Shown piece by piece: positions 8,121 through 15,425 of a stretch of 64,000 nucleotides of DNA (position 1 is the stretch's first letter; each line of letters starts with the position of its first letter). A program made the position numbers and the translations under genes. A model generated the notes under the pieces. It did not search any database, was not told where the DNA came from, and saw only the letters and a program-made list of their open reading frames with translations. Origin of the DNA: an uncultured Lachnospiraceae bacterium (GTDB lineage: Bacteria; Bacillota; Clostridia; Lachnospirales; Lachnospiraceae); contig URUY01000017.1 in assembly GCA_900551115.1 (NCBI GenBank), positions 15,054 to 79,053 on the forward strand, read 5' to 3'.

Positions 8121-9083
8121 TATATTATTTAATATATGTTCAGGGTCTTTTTTTATTTCGGTCACAATAAAATCAATTACTTGCTGTGAATATGAGTACT
8201 GTGGAAGAGAAAATTGTTTATGAATATAGCAAAAGCGTTCATTTTCTTTTAATCCATAATACTTACAAAAGTTTGTGAAATGGAAGCTAGTGAAACGTGC
8301 TTCTTGCTCATTGTAATACAAGGTAATTTGGTCTTTTTGCAATCTATCTCTGATAGCCGAAATACACGTTTTGGCAGTATATTTGTGTGTATTATTTGGG
8401 TCTTTTACATCATGAATAATCTTTACATTGGCATCAGCAGAATTATCAATCTTTACCATAGATGTAGCACGATCCTTATCCTTTGTAAGGTAGTGATAAT
8501 GTTCAATCCTAATAGCAAATTTTTCATTAGAATTAATTGAAGCATCATCGATATCGGCTTTTCTTGTTAAAAGCTTTGTAGCAATTTCTTCTGGGTATTT
8601 GGCTACTATTTCTGTTTCACTTAAGGCTTTCATACTGACAGAGAGAGTCAAAAAGTTTTGTGGTATTACTAAAGTCATATCAACGTCATGAAATGCAGAC
8701 ATTTTTTCTGTATAGTTTATTACACATGACTGAAACAAAGGGACATATACCATTTCGTATTCTTCTGTTATAAAGTGTGTACTGGTATTACGTAGTTCAA
8801 TAATTTTTTCCAAGTTTAGCCGTAAAGGGTCTTTGTTGTTGGTGAAGACCTTCTGGATACAGTTTTCAAGAGATATGGTTCTATCTCTGTTGTCAGGATA
8901 ATAAATACTGGAAGGACCGTTTGTTTTTAACAAATACGCTTTTAGCATTAGTTCCCAAGCATTGCAAATGAACAAAGAAAATCCTTCTACACGATACTTG
9001 ATTGTAGGCTTATTATATAATTCTATAGCCATACAGAAAGCTTCTTTTGATTTCTCAATTAACCGATTTTTTAAATCTTCCAT
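8106..9083 (-). CDS. DUF3644 protein with HEPN-type RX4H motif
   Basis: 325 residues. The N-terminal about 150 residues look like the DUF3644 helical domain, with NAWELMLKAYLL (about 41-52) and the R98-NTST-H103 motif. An R-x4-6-H motif in an all-helical domain is the signature of HEPN ribonucleases, found in toxins and abortive-infection proteins. The C-terminal half is unassigned and basic. It is AT-richer than the replication genes and stands alone beside int, the usual place for cargo. The stop lies within the terminator stem of the facing small RNA. Family call from recognition of the N-terminal pattern; nuclease activity is inferred. Confidence 0.7.
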   Translation of the reverse strand: MEDLKNRLIEKSKEAFCMAIELYNKPTIKYRVEGFSLFICNAWELMLKAYLLKTNGPSSIYYPDNRDRTISLENCIQKVFTNNKDPLRLNLEKIIELRNTSTHFITEEYEMVYVPLFQSCVINYTEKMSAFHDVDMTLVIPQNFLTLSVSMKALSETEIVAKYPEEIATKLLTRKADIDDASINSNEKFAIRIEHYHYLTKDKDRATSMVKIDNSADANVKIIHDVKDPNNTHKYTAKTCISAIRDRLQKDQITLYYNEQEARFTSFHFTNFCKYYGLKENERFCYIHKQFSLPQYSYSQQVIDFIVTEIKKDPEHILNNIKKIS

Positions 9084-9184
9084 ATAGCATTTCTCCTATA
9101 GTAAAAAGTAAAAATCATACCAATTCGAGTACCCCTATATTAGGCTCGAAAAAGATAACGAAATTATCTACCTGCAATCTTTAT

Positions 9185-9631
9185 TTACACAAGCATAATA
9201 ATTATGTATATGAAGAATACGACCAGAGAAAACCATGAGCCTAAATGCCTTTTATTTTTATCATAGATACACAAATCTATGATGCCTAATATCATGCCGA
9301 CAAAGGCAAGAAAAAATCCCAGTATCTTTATAAGCGGAAATATCATTGCGACCCCGGCAAAAGCACAGGCCACACAGCTTAAGGTAGAATGAGATTTTTT
9401 AGCCTTTTTATAAGCAGGTTGCACCACATAAGGACGAGGTACATATTGTTGATTGTTAGGGGGCACAGGTTGAGTATAAGGTTGCTGAATGTACTGATTT
9501 TGCTGTCTGTATTGCGGTGCCTGCTGTGCTTGAACCGTCTGCACTGGAACGTTTGGACATCCACAATTAGGACATGCTGCCGCTTGGTCTGATATTTCTT
9601 TTCCACATTCTCTACATTTGATTAATGCCAT
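9185..9631 (-). CDS. Zinc-ribbon membrane protein
   Basis: 148 residues from the ATG at 9631, which has GGAGGGG upstream; a longer frame starting at 9670 lacks a ribosome site. An N-terminal zinc-ribbon (CRECG...CPNCG, residues 5-22) is followed by a Gln/Pro/Tyr-rich linker (about 27-75), a basic patch and two or three transmembrane segments (about 84-148). This is a common cargo architecture in Firmicutes prophages, with a cytoplasmic zinc-ribbon tethered to the membrane. Function unknown; it lies between the DUF3644 gene and the lysogeny module and is probably expressed in the lysogen. Confidence 0.7.
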   Translation of the reverse strand: MALIKCRECGKEISDQAAACPNCGCPNVPVQTVQAQQAPQYRQQNQYIQQPYTQPVPPNNQQYVPRPYVVQPAYKKAKKSHSTLSCVACAFAGVAMIFPLIKILGFFLAFVGMILGIIDLCIYDKNKRHLGSWFSLVVFFIYIIIMLV

Positions 9632-9672
9632 ATATAAACCCCTCCTATTAAGTAAAAAATATACCCGCACAA

Positions 9673-9888
9673 TTATCCGTGTGCTGATAATTCTATGATA
9701 TCAACAGAACACTTCTTATCGTAATCCCCATTATGAATATGCTCCAGCTCGTGGGTATAAGATAAAAGATTCTGCTCATAGCTTAGATTGCTGTTAAGTA
9801 CTATTGTGTAACTCATGTCGTCATTACTTATTACATATGAATGTATCCTTGGTGGCATGCAGGCATAAATTGTATTTACATTGTCCAT
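9673..9888 (-). CDS. Mini ImmA/IrrE-like metallopeptidase
   Basis: 71 residues with the zinc-binding HELEHI (HExxH) in YTHELEHIHNGDY, near residues 46-51. Full ImmA/IrrE proteins are usually about 120-250 residues, so this is a stripped core that may lack the outer substrate-binding part. ImmA proteases cleave phage repressors to induce excision. It sits 55 bp downstream of the XRE repressor gene on the same strand, the classic repressor-antirepressor protease order. A late Asp/Glu third ligand is plausible in SVDIIELSAHG. Confidence 0.65.
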   Translation of the reverse strand: MDNVNTIYACMPPRIHSYVISNDDMSYTIVLNSNLSYEQNLLSYTHELEHIHNGDYDKKCSVDIIELSAHG

Positions 9889-9943
9889 TCTCTAACACTC
9901 CTTGCTATCGATAGTAACATAAGGAGTGTCCAATATATTGGAC

Positions 9944-10306
9944 TTAGTCCTTGTTACTCATCCGGTCAATCATTTCTTTTACGAACTGGATATCTTCCGG
10001 CTTTACTTTTCTGGATGCATCAAATAGGACTTTGTAATTTGGATTCTCATATAGGAACTGTGCCATATCACGAGCCTCATTGTCTATGTAGTAGGAAGGT
10101 TGTTCTGTATCACGACCCCTTAAGGTGTTTAAGTCAGTATTAAAGAAGTCAGCAATTTTTTCTTCTGTTTCAAAATCCGGTTCCCTTTTTCCGACTTCGT
10201 ACATGCTTATAGTTGAAGTGGCTACACCCAGTTTTTCTGCAAGCTCGCTTTGCGATAAGTGTTCACGCATTCTGAAATATTTTAACATATCTTTAAATTC
10301 AGGCAT
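9944..10306 (-). CDS. XRE-family lysogeny repressor (CI-like)
   Basis: 120 residues. The N-terminal helix-turn-helix (about 8-62: LSQSELAEKLGVATSTISMYE) is typical of phage XRE repressors; a short acidic/basic C-terminal tail probably mediates dimerisation. AGGAGG precedes the ATG. It is divergent from the Cro-like gene at 10447 across a region with back-to-back promoters, and followed by the ImmA-like protease. It should hold early genes off in the lysogen. It has no LexA-type autoprotease domain, so induction would depend on the protease or another signal. Confidence 0.85.
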   Translation of the reverse strand: MPEFKDMLKYFRMREHLSQSELAEKLGVATSTISMYEVGKREPDFETEEKIADFFNTDLNTLRGRDTEQPSYYIDNEARDMAQFLYENPNYKVLFDASRKVKPEDIQFVKEMIDRMSNKD

Positions 10307-10327
10307 ATTTACGTCCTCCTAATTCTG

Positions 10328-10355
10328 ATTATACACATAATGTAAAAAAAATCAA
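10328..10355 (-). promoter_or_regulatory. Leftward repressor promoter
   Basis: On the minus strand: TTGATT (10355-10350), 16-bp spacer, TATAAT (10333-10328), placed 22 bp before the repressor ATG. It is divergent from the rightward promoter 23 bp away, forming a compact immunity switch. Confidence 0.65.
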
Positions 10356-10377
10356 TTAAATAATTTTACAAAACGTG

Positions 10378-10406
10378 TTGACAATCGCTCACTAATCGTG
10401 TACTAT
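10378..10406 (+). promoter_or_regulatory. Rightward early promoter
   Basis: TTGACA (10378-10383), 17-bp spacer, TACTAT (10401-10406). It drives the Cro-like gene and probably the whole early operon. CGTG/CACG half-sites surround it, consistent with repressor binding. Confidence 0.75.
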
Positions 10407-10414
10407 ACATACAT

Positions 10415-10674
10415 AAACACGAAGCGTGAGAAAAAGAGGTGATTAAGTGGACGGCATAAATGCGAAAGAGATTGGAAAAAGGCTAATCGAGCTTAGAGGA
10501 ACAAAAACACAGGACACTGTAGCAAATGCAGTTGGAATCAGTGTTTCGGCGTTATCCATGTATGAACGCGGAGAGCGTATTCCGAGGGATAATATAAAGA
10601 TTCGGCTAGCTACATATTATAAAAAGCCTATCCATAAAATTTTTTTTACATAAATAAAACACAAAACGTGAGAA
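10415..10674. promoter_or_regulatory. Paired operator candidates flanking the Cro-like gene
   Basis: AAACACGAAGCGTGAGAA at 10415-10432 and AAACACAAAACGTGAGAA at 10657-10674 match at 15 of 18 positions. The first contains CACG-AAG-CGTG dyad symmetry. One lies between the promoter and the Cro-like gene, the other just after it. This is the pattern expected of repressor/Cro operators; binding is an inference. Confidence 0.5.
10447..10653 (+). CDS. Cro-like XRE DNA-binding protein
   Basis: 68 residues starting at GTG 10447, with AGAGGTG upstream. Nearly the whole protein is one XRE helix-turn-helix (QDTVANAVGISVSALSMYERG). It is the first gene after the rightward promoter and divergent from the repressor, so a Cro role (shutting off the repressor gene on induction) is likely. 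Confidence 0.8.
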   Translation: MDGINAKEIGKRLIELRGTKTQDTVANAVGISVSALSMYERGERIPRDNIKIRLATYYKKPIHKIFFT

Positions 10675-10695
10675 GCACAGGAAGGAGGGTTATCG

Positions 10696-10866
10696 ATGGT
10701 AAAAGCAAGGATAAAGAAGGTGAGAACGGTGGAAACTCTTAAGGACTACACAAAGATAGTTGTTGAGACAGATGAAGAAAACCCCACAACCATTGCAGAC
10801 ATTAACTGTGACGAGATAAAAGTTGCAAATGGTTACAGGGTTCGCTTAGTACCTAACTACGATTAG
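10696..10866 (+). CDS. Small early protein, unknown
   Basis: 56 residues (MVKARIKKVRTVETLKDY...), with a strong GGAGGG ribosome site. The N-terminus is basic, followed by an acidic stretch; no family recognised. It follows the second operator-like repeat and ends with a stop that overlaps the convergent DUF2188 stop by 4 bp. Position among early genes suggests a host-takeover or regulatory function, but nothing in the sequence shows it. Confidence 0.6.
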   Translation: MVKARIKKVRTVETLKDYTKIVVETDEENPTTIADINCDEIKVANGYRVRLVPNYD

Positions 10867-11093
10867 TGTTCTGTATCTCTTGGCGGACAAGGGTCGTTGC
10901 CATAACTATCCTTTGAACGAATTTGCCCATTTTGTCCTTGGACAATAACTTCACTTCTCTGGTTAATGGCAATTTGCTTTGCGTAATCAGCAGCCTTTTG
11001 CTGAGTGTTAAACAGTTTTGTGTCACGCTGGTTACCTTCACCGTGAACTGCCCACTGGTCGCCACGAGGAGAAACCCATTGATTTTTACCCAT
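10863..11093 (-). CDS. DUF2188 family protein
   Basis: 76 residues matching the short DUF2188 pattern: W-V-S-P-x-G-D-Q-W-A-V near the start, a central NQRSEVIVQGQNGQIR, and the C-terminal DSYGNDPCPPR. The family is small, widespread and of unknown function. It has its own AAAGGAGG site and runs against the early operon, so it is probably expressed in the lysogen. Confidence 0.75.
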   Translation of the reverse strand: MGKNQWVSPRGDQWAVHGEGNQRDTKLFNTQQKAADYAKQIAINQRSEVIVQGQNGQIRSKDSYGNDPCPPRDTEH

Positions 11094-11194
11094 ATAATAC
11101 CTCCTTTCTCATAATATTTTTCCTCCCATATATTGCGATGAACACATGTTCCTCAACAATATAAAGTATAGCAGAAAGGAATATATAAGTAAAT

Positions 11195-11389
11195 ATGGAG
11201 TATGGGAAATTAGTAAGAAAAGAACGACAAAAATTGGGAGTTTCAGTTGAACAACTTGCACAAATGACTGGATTCACAAAAAGGGCAATATTCTATTGGG
11301 AAAGTGGTGAACGGACAATGTCAATAAAAAGTGCAGACCGTGTTTTTTATGCATTAGGTGTATCAGTTGTTATAGGAAAAAAAGATTAA
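11195..11389 (+). CDS. XRE-family transcriptional regulator
   Basis: 64 residues consisting of one helix-turn-helix domain (VSVEQLAQMTGFTKRAIFYWESGER). The ATG follows an AT-rich stretch with a weak ribosome site. A third small DNA-binding protein in the early region besides the repressor and Cro-like gene; it may govern the genes from 11544 on. Confidence 0.7.
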   Translation: MEYGKLVRKERQKLGVSVEQLAQMTGFTKRAIFYWESGERTMSIKSADRVFYALGVSVVIGKKD

Positions 11390-11396
11390 GCAACAC

Positions 11397-11510
11397 CCTG
11401 TACCTTCCGCGCGGTGCGTAAGCGCCGCTGATATATACCCCCTCAACAGTGGTGCGCAGTATCCCCCCTATGCTGCGCATCGCGCGGAGGGCACAGGCAA
11501 GTTGTACAGG
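11397..11510. other. GC-rich nested inverted-repeat element
   Basis: An outer 7-bp arm pair (11397-11403/11504-11510) encloses a 15-16-bp helix (11403-11418/11476-11491, wobble pairs allowed). A competing internal stem TGCGCAG/CTGCGCA (11453-11459/11473-11479) shares bases with the main helix. The element fills the gap between the XRE gene and the gene at 11544 and is much GC-richer than its surroundings. It could be a structured leader RNA, a cruciform or protein-binding site, or a mobile palindromic element. Confidence 0.55.
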
Positions 11511-11543
11511 CGGTAACACATACACTTTAGAGGAGGTGATTTT

Positions 11544-11702
11544 ATGGCAGTGATTGAGGAACGCAAAAGTGAAAGAGGCTGCATAATTACCGTGTGTGAC
11601 GACAAAATACATACGCCGGAAGAGGTAAAGCAGATTATCAAGCGGGCTTTCAACATTGCAATCCAGGAAGAAATTAAGAGGCACAATCAGAGTACCGCTT
11701 AG
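11544..11702 (+). CDS. Small early protein, unknown
   Basis: 52 residues with a near-perfect AGGAGGTGATTTT ribosome site. Charged, soluble, predicted two-helix protein (CDDKIHTPEEVKQIIKRAFN). No family recognised. First gene of a tightly packed early cluster after the inverted-repeat element. Confidence 0.6.
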   Translation: MAVIEERKSERGCIITVCDDKIHTPEEVKQIIKRAFNIAIQEEIKRHNQSTA

Positions 11703-11725
11703 GCGGTAGAAGGGAGGACAAGCCA

Positions 11726-11902
11726 ATGCAGTTACATAAGATACTTTACGGTGTGGGATTCACACTATGGATACTGGGTATGGCTGCAGCTGACAGCGAG
11801 TGGTTATTTACCCCCGGGGCCATGTTTATAGTCGGACTGGCAGTCCTTGTGTGGGGTGCCTACGAAGACGGATATTTTAAGAAAGGAGGAAAACGAAGGT
11901 GA
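11726..11902 (+). CDS. Small two-helix membrane protein
   Basis: 58 residues with two hydrophobic segments (about 5-18 and 28-45) and a basic C-terminus (KKGGKRR). GGGAGG ribosome site. Its stop overlaps the GTG start of the next gene, indicating translational coupling. Function unknown. Confidence 0.55.
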   Translation: MQLHKILYGVGFTLWILGMAAADSEWLFTPGAMFIVGLAVLVWGAYEDGYFKKGGKRR

Positions 11903-12378
11903 AGAAAATCATTTATACCTGTGACAGGTGTAAGCAGGAAATAACAGGAAGCATTTTCAAAATTTTTACAGAAGAAGCTGACCGTGAATCAGAAGACTTT
12001 GCACCTAATGACCCTTATCCGGAAATGAAGTACAGAGATTTCTGCAGGGACTGTGCTGATTACTTTGCAGGACTGATTAACGAGAAATGCAAAAAAGGTG
12101 TACCTGCCACTATTAATAAGGACTTCGAGGACGCGGTACAGGACATGATTGCGACATCACAACAGGAGTCCCCTGCGGACAAGCCCCGCACAAGAAAAGT
12201 AGATACCGGGAAGGTGCTGGCACTGAGAAAAGCGGGCTGGCCGGTAAAAGACATTGCAGCAGATGTAGGCTGCTCAGAAGCAACCGTTTACAACGTTTTG
12301 AGCCGCGCAGGGTTAACACGGGACATAAAGAAAGCCCCTGAGCCTGGACAGCAAGAGGGGCAATCTGAAACCAATTAA
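11899..12378 (+). CDS. Zinc-finger/HTH regulatory protein
   Basis: 159 residues from a GTG with GAAAGGAGG upstream. The N-terminal treble-clef-like part has CDRC at 8-11 and CRDC near 52-55. The C-terminal part is a helix-turn-helix of the resolvase/HTH_38 type (VLALRKAGWPVKDIAADVGCSEATVYNVLSRAG, about 102-134). Probably a DNA-binding phage regulator. It is cotranslated with the upstream membrane peptide. Confidence 0.65.
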   Translation: MKKIIYTCDRCKQEITGSIFKIFTEEADRESEDFAPNDPYPEMKYRDFCRDCADYFAGLINEKCKKGVPATINKDFEDAVQDMIATSQQESPADKPRTRKVDTGKVLALRKAGWPVKDIAADVGCSEATVYNVLSRAGLTRDIKKAPEPGQQEGQSETN

Positions 12379-12408
12379 ATTATAGCAATTAAAACAGGAG
12401 ATTTCAAG

Positions 12409-12705
12409 ATGGAAAATATTTGTGAAAAACTGAAAAATCATATGCAGGATGTGTCTGGCAGAATAAGCGAGGCAATACAGCCACTTAATGAGACAACACT
12501 TCCTATAGTCGTACTTGTTTTGGAAGATTATGCAAAGGTTATCAAAAACGATCCGGATTTTAACAACGCATTGTACTGGCTGCTGAAGCAGGGTACCAGT
12601 TCTGTGGCAGTAAAAGCTGACTGTGACAACCCGGAATCTTTGGCAGCCTTTGAACAGATTAAGGAAGAAGTAATGCGCAACAGGGAGGAAAATAAAAATG
12701 GGTGA
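12409..12705 (+). CDS. Hypothetical early phage protein
   Basis: 98 residues, soluble, mixed helix, with no recognised family. A GGAG element precedes the ATG. Its 3' end overlaps the next small gene by 8 bp. Confidence 0.6.
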   Translation: MENICEKLKNHMQDVSGRISEAIQPLNETTLPIVVLVLEDYAKVIKNDPDFNNALYWLLKQGTSSVAVKADCDNPESLAAFEQIKEEVMRNREENKNG

Positions 12706-12826
12706 CAGGATATGTCCGTACTGTGGCGCACATTTAGACCCTGATGAAAAATGCGACTGCAGGGAGGAGGAAGAAGATGAAGACCGGAGTAACGAAGGAG
12801 CAGCTCATGAAAGGTTTTGCAGATAA
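12698..12826 (+). CDS. Mini zinc-ribbon peptide
   Basis: 42 residues: CPYCG (6-10) and CDC (19-21) give a four-cysteine knuckle, followed by a run of Glu/Asp. GGGAGG upstream. It overlaps genes on both sides. Plausible small zinc-binding phage protein, but short length limits certainty. Confidence 0.5.
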   Translation: MGDRICPYCGAHLDPDEKCDCREEEEDEDRSNEGAAHERFCR

Positions 12827-12872
12827 TTATGGTACCGCAATTATGCGGGATATTTTAAGAGTGGTTGACTAA
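12777..12872 (+). CDS. Very small ORF in packed early cluster
   Basis: 31 residues (MKTGVTKEQLMKGFADNY...) overlapping the mini zinc-ribbon gene. The strong GGAGGAGG six to seven bases before the ATG, within the acidic run of the overlapping gene, is the main support. No family recognised. The acidic codons GAG/GAA could mimic a ribosome site by chance. Confidence 0.4.
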   Translation: MKTGVTKEQLMKGFADNYGTAIMRDILRVVD

Positions 12873-12887
12873 AGGAGGATAAACACC

Positions 12888-13385
12888 ATGAACGAAATTG
12901 TAATTAAGATTGAAGGGCTCGATGAGCTAACAAGGGCGCTGCAGGCACTGGCAGCCGGAAATGTACAGCAGGTATCCACACAGGCGGGACCGGCATTGTC
13001 AGCACAGGCTGTGGTATCCCAGATGCCGAAACAGGCACAACAGCAGGCAGTACCCGTAACAGCACCACAGCAGGTGCCTGTAACAACTCCCCAGATGCAG
13101 GCTGCCGCACCGCAGCAGACAGTGCCTGTCCAGATGGCGCAGTCCCAGATTCCTGTACAACAGCCGGTTAATGCGCCTGTACAGGTTCCTACCACGGCCG
13201 CACCGCAGCAGTACAGCTTTGACCAGCTTGCAGTTGCCTTATCCAATCTGTGCGCCAACATGAACAAACAGGCGGAGGTGCATGCACTGTTAAACCAGTT
13301 TGGTGTAAATGACCTGTTTTCCCTGCCCAGAGAGAAATATGGAGAATTTGCCACAGCCATACGCGGTATCGGAGGTGTAATCTGA
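12888..13385 (+). CDS. Gln/Pro/Val-rich linker protein, unknown
   Basis: 165 residues in three parts: a short N-terminal helical segment (1-27), a low-complexity linker rich in Gln, Pro, Val and Ala (about 28-108), and a conserved-looking C-terminal domain (about 109-165). AAGGAGG ribosome site. Stop and next start overlap (TGATGG). Two folded ends joined by a flexible tether suggest a scaffold between replication or recombination partners; inference from architecture and position only. Confidence 0.55.
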   Translation: MNEIVIKIEGLDELTRALQALAAGNVQQVSTQAGPALSAQAVVSQMPKQAQQQAVPVTAPQQVPVTTPQMQAAAPQQTVPVQMAQSQIPVQQPVNAPVQVPTTAAPQQYSFDQLAVALSNLCANMNKQAEVHALLNQFGVNDLFSLPREKYGEFATAIRGIGGVI

Positions 13386-14617
13386 TGGCGAAAAAGAAGG
13401 AGGAAAAACAGCATGCGCTGCTTTCAGCATCTGGTGCAAAGAAGTGGCTCAACTGTCCGGCATCTGCAAGGCTGGAGGAAAACATCCCTGATGAAGAAAG
13501 TGAATATGCAAAAGAGGGAACCCTGGCTCACAGCATGTGCGAATTAAAGCTGGAAAAGCTTTTTACGGACCGTAATATGACAGACAGAACCTACAAGTCC
13601 AGACTGAATAAGCTGCAGAAGGATCCGCTGTACCAGAAGGAGATGGACGGCTACACAGACCGGTATGCGGACTATGTGATGGAGGTTGCAAACAGCTTTA
13701 ATGCAGCGCCCACTGTGGCGGTAGAAAAGAGACTGGATTACAGTGACTGGGCGCCGGAAGGGTTTGGCACCGGTGACTGTATCCTGATATCCGGCACGGA
13801 ACTGCATGTCATTGATTTCAAATATGGAAAAGGTGTCGCGGTCTCGGCAGAGGATAACCCACAGATGAAATGCTATGGTCTTGGTGCAATAAAGGATTTT
13901 GCTTTTATTTATCCCATTGCAACGGTGACCCTGCACATCGTACAACCGCGTATTAACAATTTTTCCAAATGGAGCATTACAAGAGCGGAGCTGGAGACAT
14001 GGGGACTCAATGTCCTTAAGCCTGCCGCAGAAAAAGCTTTTGCCGGTGGTGGAGAGTGTGTCCCCGGTTCGTGGTGTGACGAAGGCTTCTGTAAGCTTCG
14101 GGGTACGTGCCGGGCAAGGACGGATAAATACATGGCGTTTATGGATACGGCAGTCAGCCCGAATCCTACGGGAACTACAGTTATGAACCTGCCTCCGGCC
14201 CTGTCAAACGGTGAAGTTGGGCAAATCTTAAAGGAAGCACAGTTTTTGGCAGCATGGGTTAAAAAGCTTGAGGAGTTTGCACAGAAGGAAATACTGGCAG
14301 GCAGGGAGATACCCGGCTGGAAGCTTGTGGAAGGACGGAGTAACAGAGCCATTTCCGACCAGATACAGGCCTTTGAGGCTTTGAAAGCTGCAGGATACGA
14401 AGATGCCGTTCTTTACGAGACAGTTCCTTTGACGCTGGCTAAGCTGGAGGCTGTCATAACCAAGGAACACAAGGACAGCATTTTGAATAACTATATCACG
14501 AAGCCGCAGGGAAAACCCACACTGGCTCCTGCAGATGATAAACGTCCTGCCATGCAGATGCAGGTAACGGCAGAGGAAGCCTTTGGCGGAGCAAATACCT
14601 ATAAGGAGGATAAATAA
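13385..14617 (+). CDS. DUF2800 RecB/Cas4-like exonuclease
   Basis: 410 residues. A PD-(D/E)XK core is visible as GTGDCILISG...VIDFKYGKG (about residues 129-148), where Asp and D-F-K would bind metal. An early NCPAS and a later Cys cluster (CVPGSWCDEGFCKLRGTC, about 227-244) resemble the four-cysteine iron-sulfur site of Cas4/AddB nucleases. Such phage nucleases act in recombination or replication. The extreme C-terminus carries EEAFGGAN, repeated in the next protein. Confidence 0.85.
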   Translation: MAKKKEEKQHALLSASGAKKWLNCPASARLEENIPDEESEYAKEGTLAHSMCELKLEKLFTDRNMTDRTYKSRLNKLQKDPLYQKEMDGYTDRYADYVMEVANSFNAAPTVAVEKRLDYSDWAPEGFGTGDCILISGTELHVIDFKYGKGVAVSAEDNPQMKCYGLGAIKDFAFIYPIATVTLHIVQPRINNFSKWSITRAELETWGLNVLKPAAEKAFAGGGECVPGSWCDEGFCKLRGTCRARTDKYMAFMDTAVSPNPTGTTVMNLPPALSNGEVGQILKEAQFLAAWVKKLEEFAQKEILAGREIPGWKLVEGRSNRAISDQIQAFEALKAAGYEDAVLYETVPLTLAKLEAVITKEHKDSILNNYITKPQGKPTLAPADDKRPAMQMQVTAEEAFGGANTYKEDK

Positions 14618-14618
14618 A

Positions 14619-15425
14619 ATGGCAGTAACAACAGGAAAAGTGAGGGCAAGCTATGTACATATCTTTACGCCCAGGATACCCAGTAATGTCGGAGGGGAAG
14701 AAAAATATTCCATCACACTTTTAATTCCGAAGAATGATACGGCTACGCTTAATGCAATTTACGCAGATATCGAGAGGGCAAAGCAGGAAGGCGCGCAAAA
14801 GGCATTCGGGGGTCAGATCCCGCCTCAGTGCAAGGTGCCCCTTTATGACGGGGACGGGTTCCGTCCGTCCGGTGAAGCATTCGGGGAAGAATGCAAAGGG
14901 CATATGGTTATTACGGCATCAGCTAAACAGCAGCCGGTCATTGTAGGGCTGGACATGCAGAACATTATTAATCCGGCTGATGTGTATTCCGGCTGTTATG
15001 TCCGCGCCAGTGTCAATATGTTTGCCTACAACAGCAATGGTAATAAAGGTATCGGATGTGGGCTGAATGCCGTACAGAAAATTGAGGACGGGGAGCCGCT
15101 GTCCATGCGTGTATCCGCCGAAGAAGCTTTTGGCGGCGCAAATGCTTACGGTGGTGCAGCTCCGTATAATGCACAGCAGCCGGTCTACCAGCAGCCTTCC
15201 TATCAGGCGGCAGCACCGGTCTATCAGCAGACGCCTTATCAGGCACCGGCAGCACCTGCTTATCAGCCTGCAGTGCCGCAGGGCACACAGCCGCCGGCAG
15301 GACAGGCAGTACAGCAGTATGCACAGCAGCCGGTTTACCAGCAGGGTGTATACGGAGCGCCTGCACAGCAGACTGACCCGATAACAGGAAGACCGATTAT
15401 GAGTGGAGGAGTGATGGGGATATGA
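14619..15425 (+). CDS. DUF2815 single-strand-binding-like protein
   Basis: 268 residues from ATG 14619 with AAGGAGG upstream. The N-terminal about 180 residues match DUF2815 (GKVRASYVHIF...; GCYVRASVNMFAYN), regarded as a single-strand DNA-binding OB-fold-like family paired with DUF2800. EEAFGGANAY near residue 168 copies the end of the upstream nuclease. A long Gln/Pro/Tyr/Ala-rich tail of YQQ/PAYQ repeats follows, like the disordered tails of SSB. Start and stop overlap with the polymerase gene by 4 bp. Confidence 0.8.
   Translation: MAVTTGKVRASYVHIFTPRIPSNVGGEEKYSITLLIPKNDTATLNAIYADIERAKQEGAQKAFGGQIPPQCKVPLYDGDGFRPSGEAFGEECKGHMVITASAKQQPVIVGLDMQNIINPADVYSGCYVRASVNMFAYNSNGNKGIGCGLNAVQKIEDGEPLSMRVSAEEAFGGANAYGGAAPYNAQQPVYQQPSYQAAAPVYQQTPYQAPAAPAYQPAVPQGTQPPAGQAVQQYAQQPVYQQGVYGAPAQQTDPITGRPIMSGGVMGI

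Noticed and set aside
12888..13385. Gln/Pro-rich gene as a surface or cell-wall protein
   Set aside because: No signal peptide or anchor, and it sits in the replication cluster.
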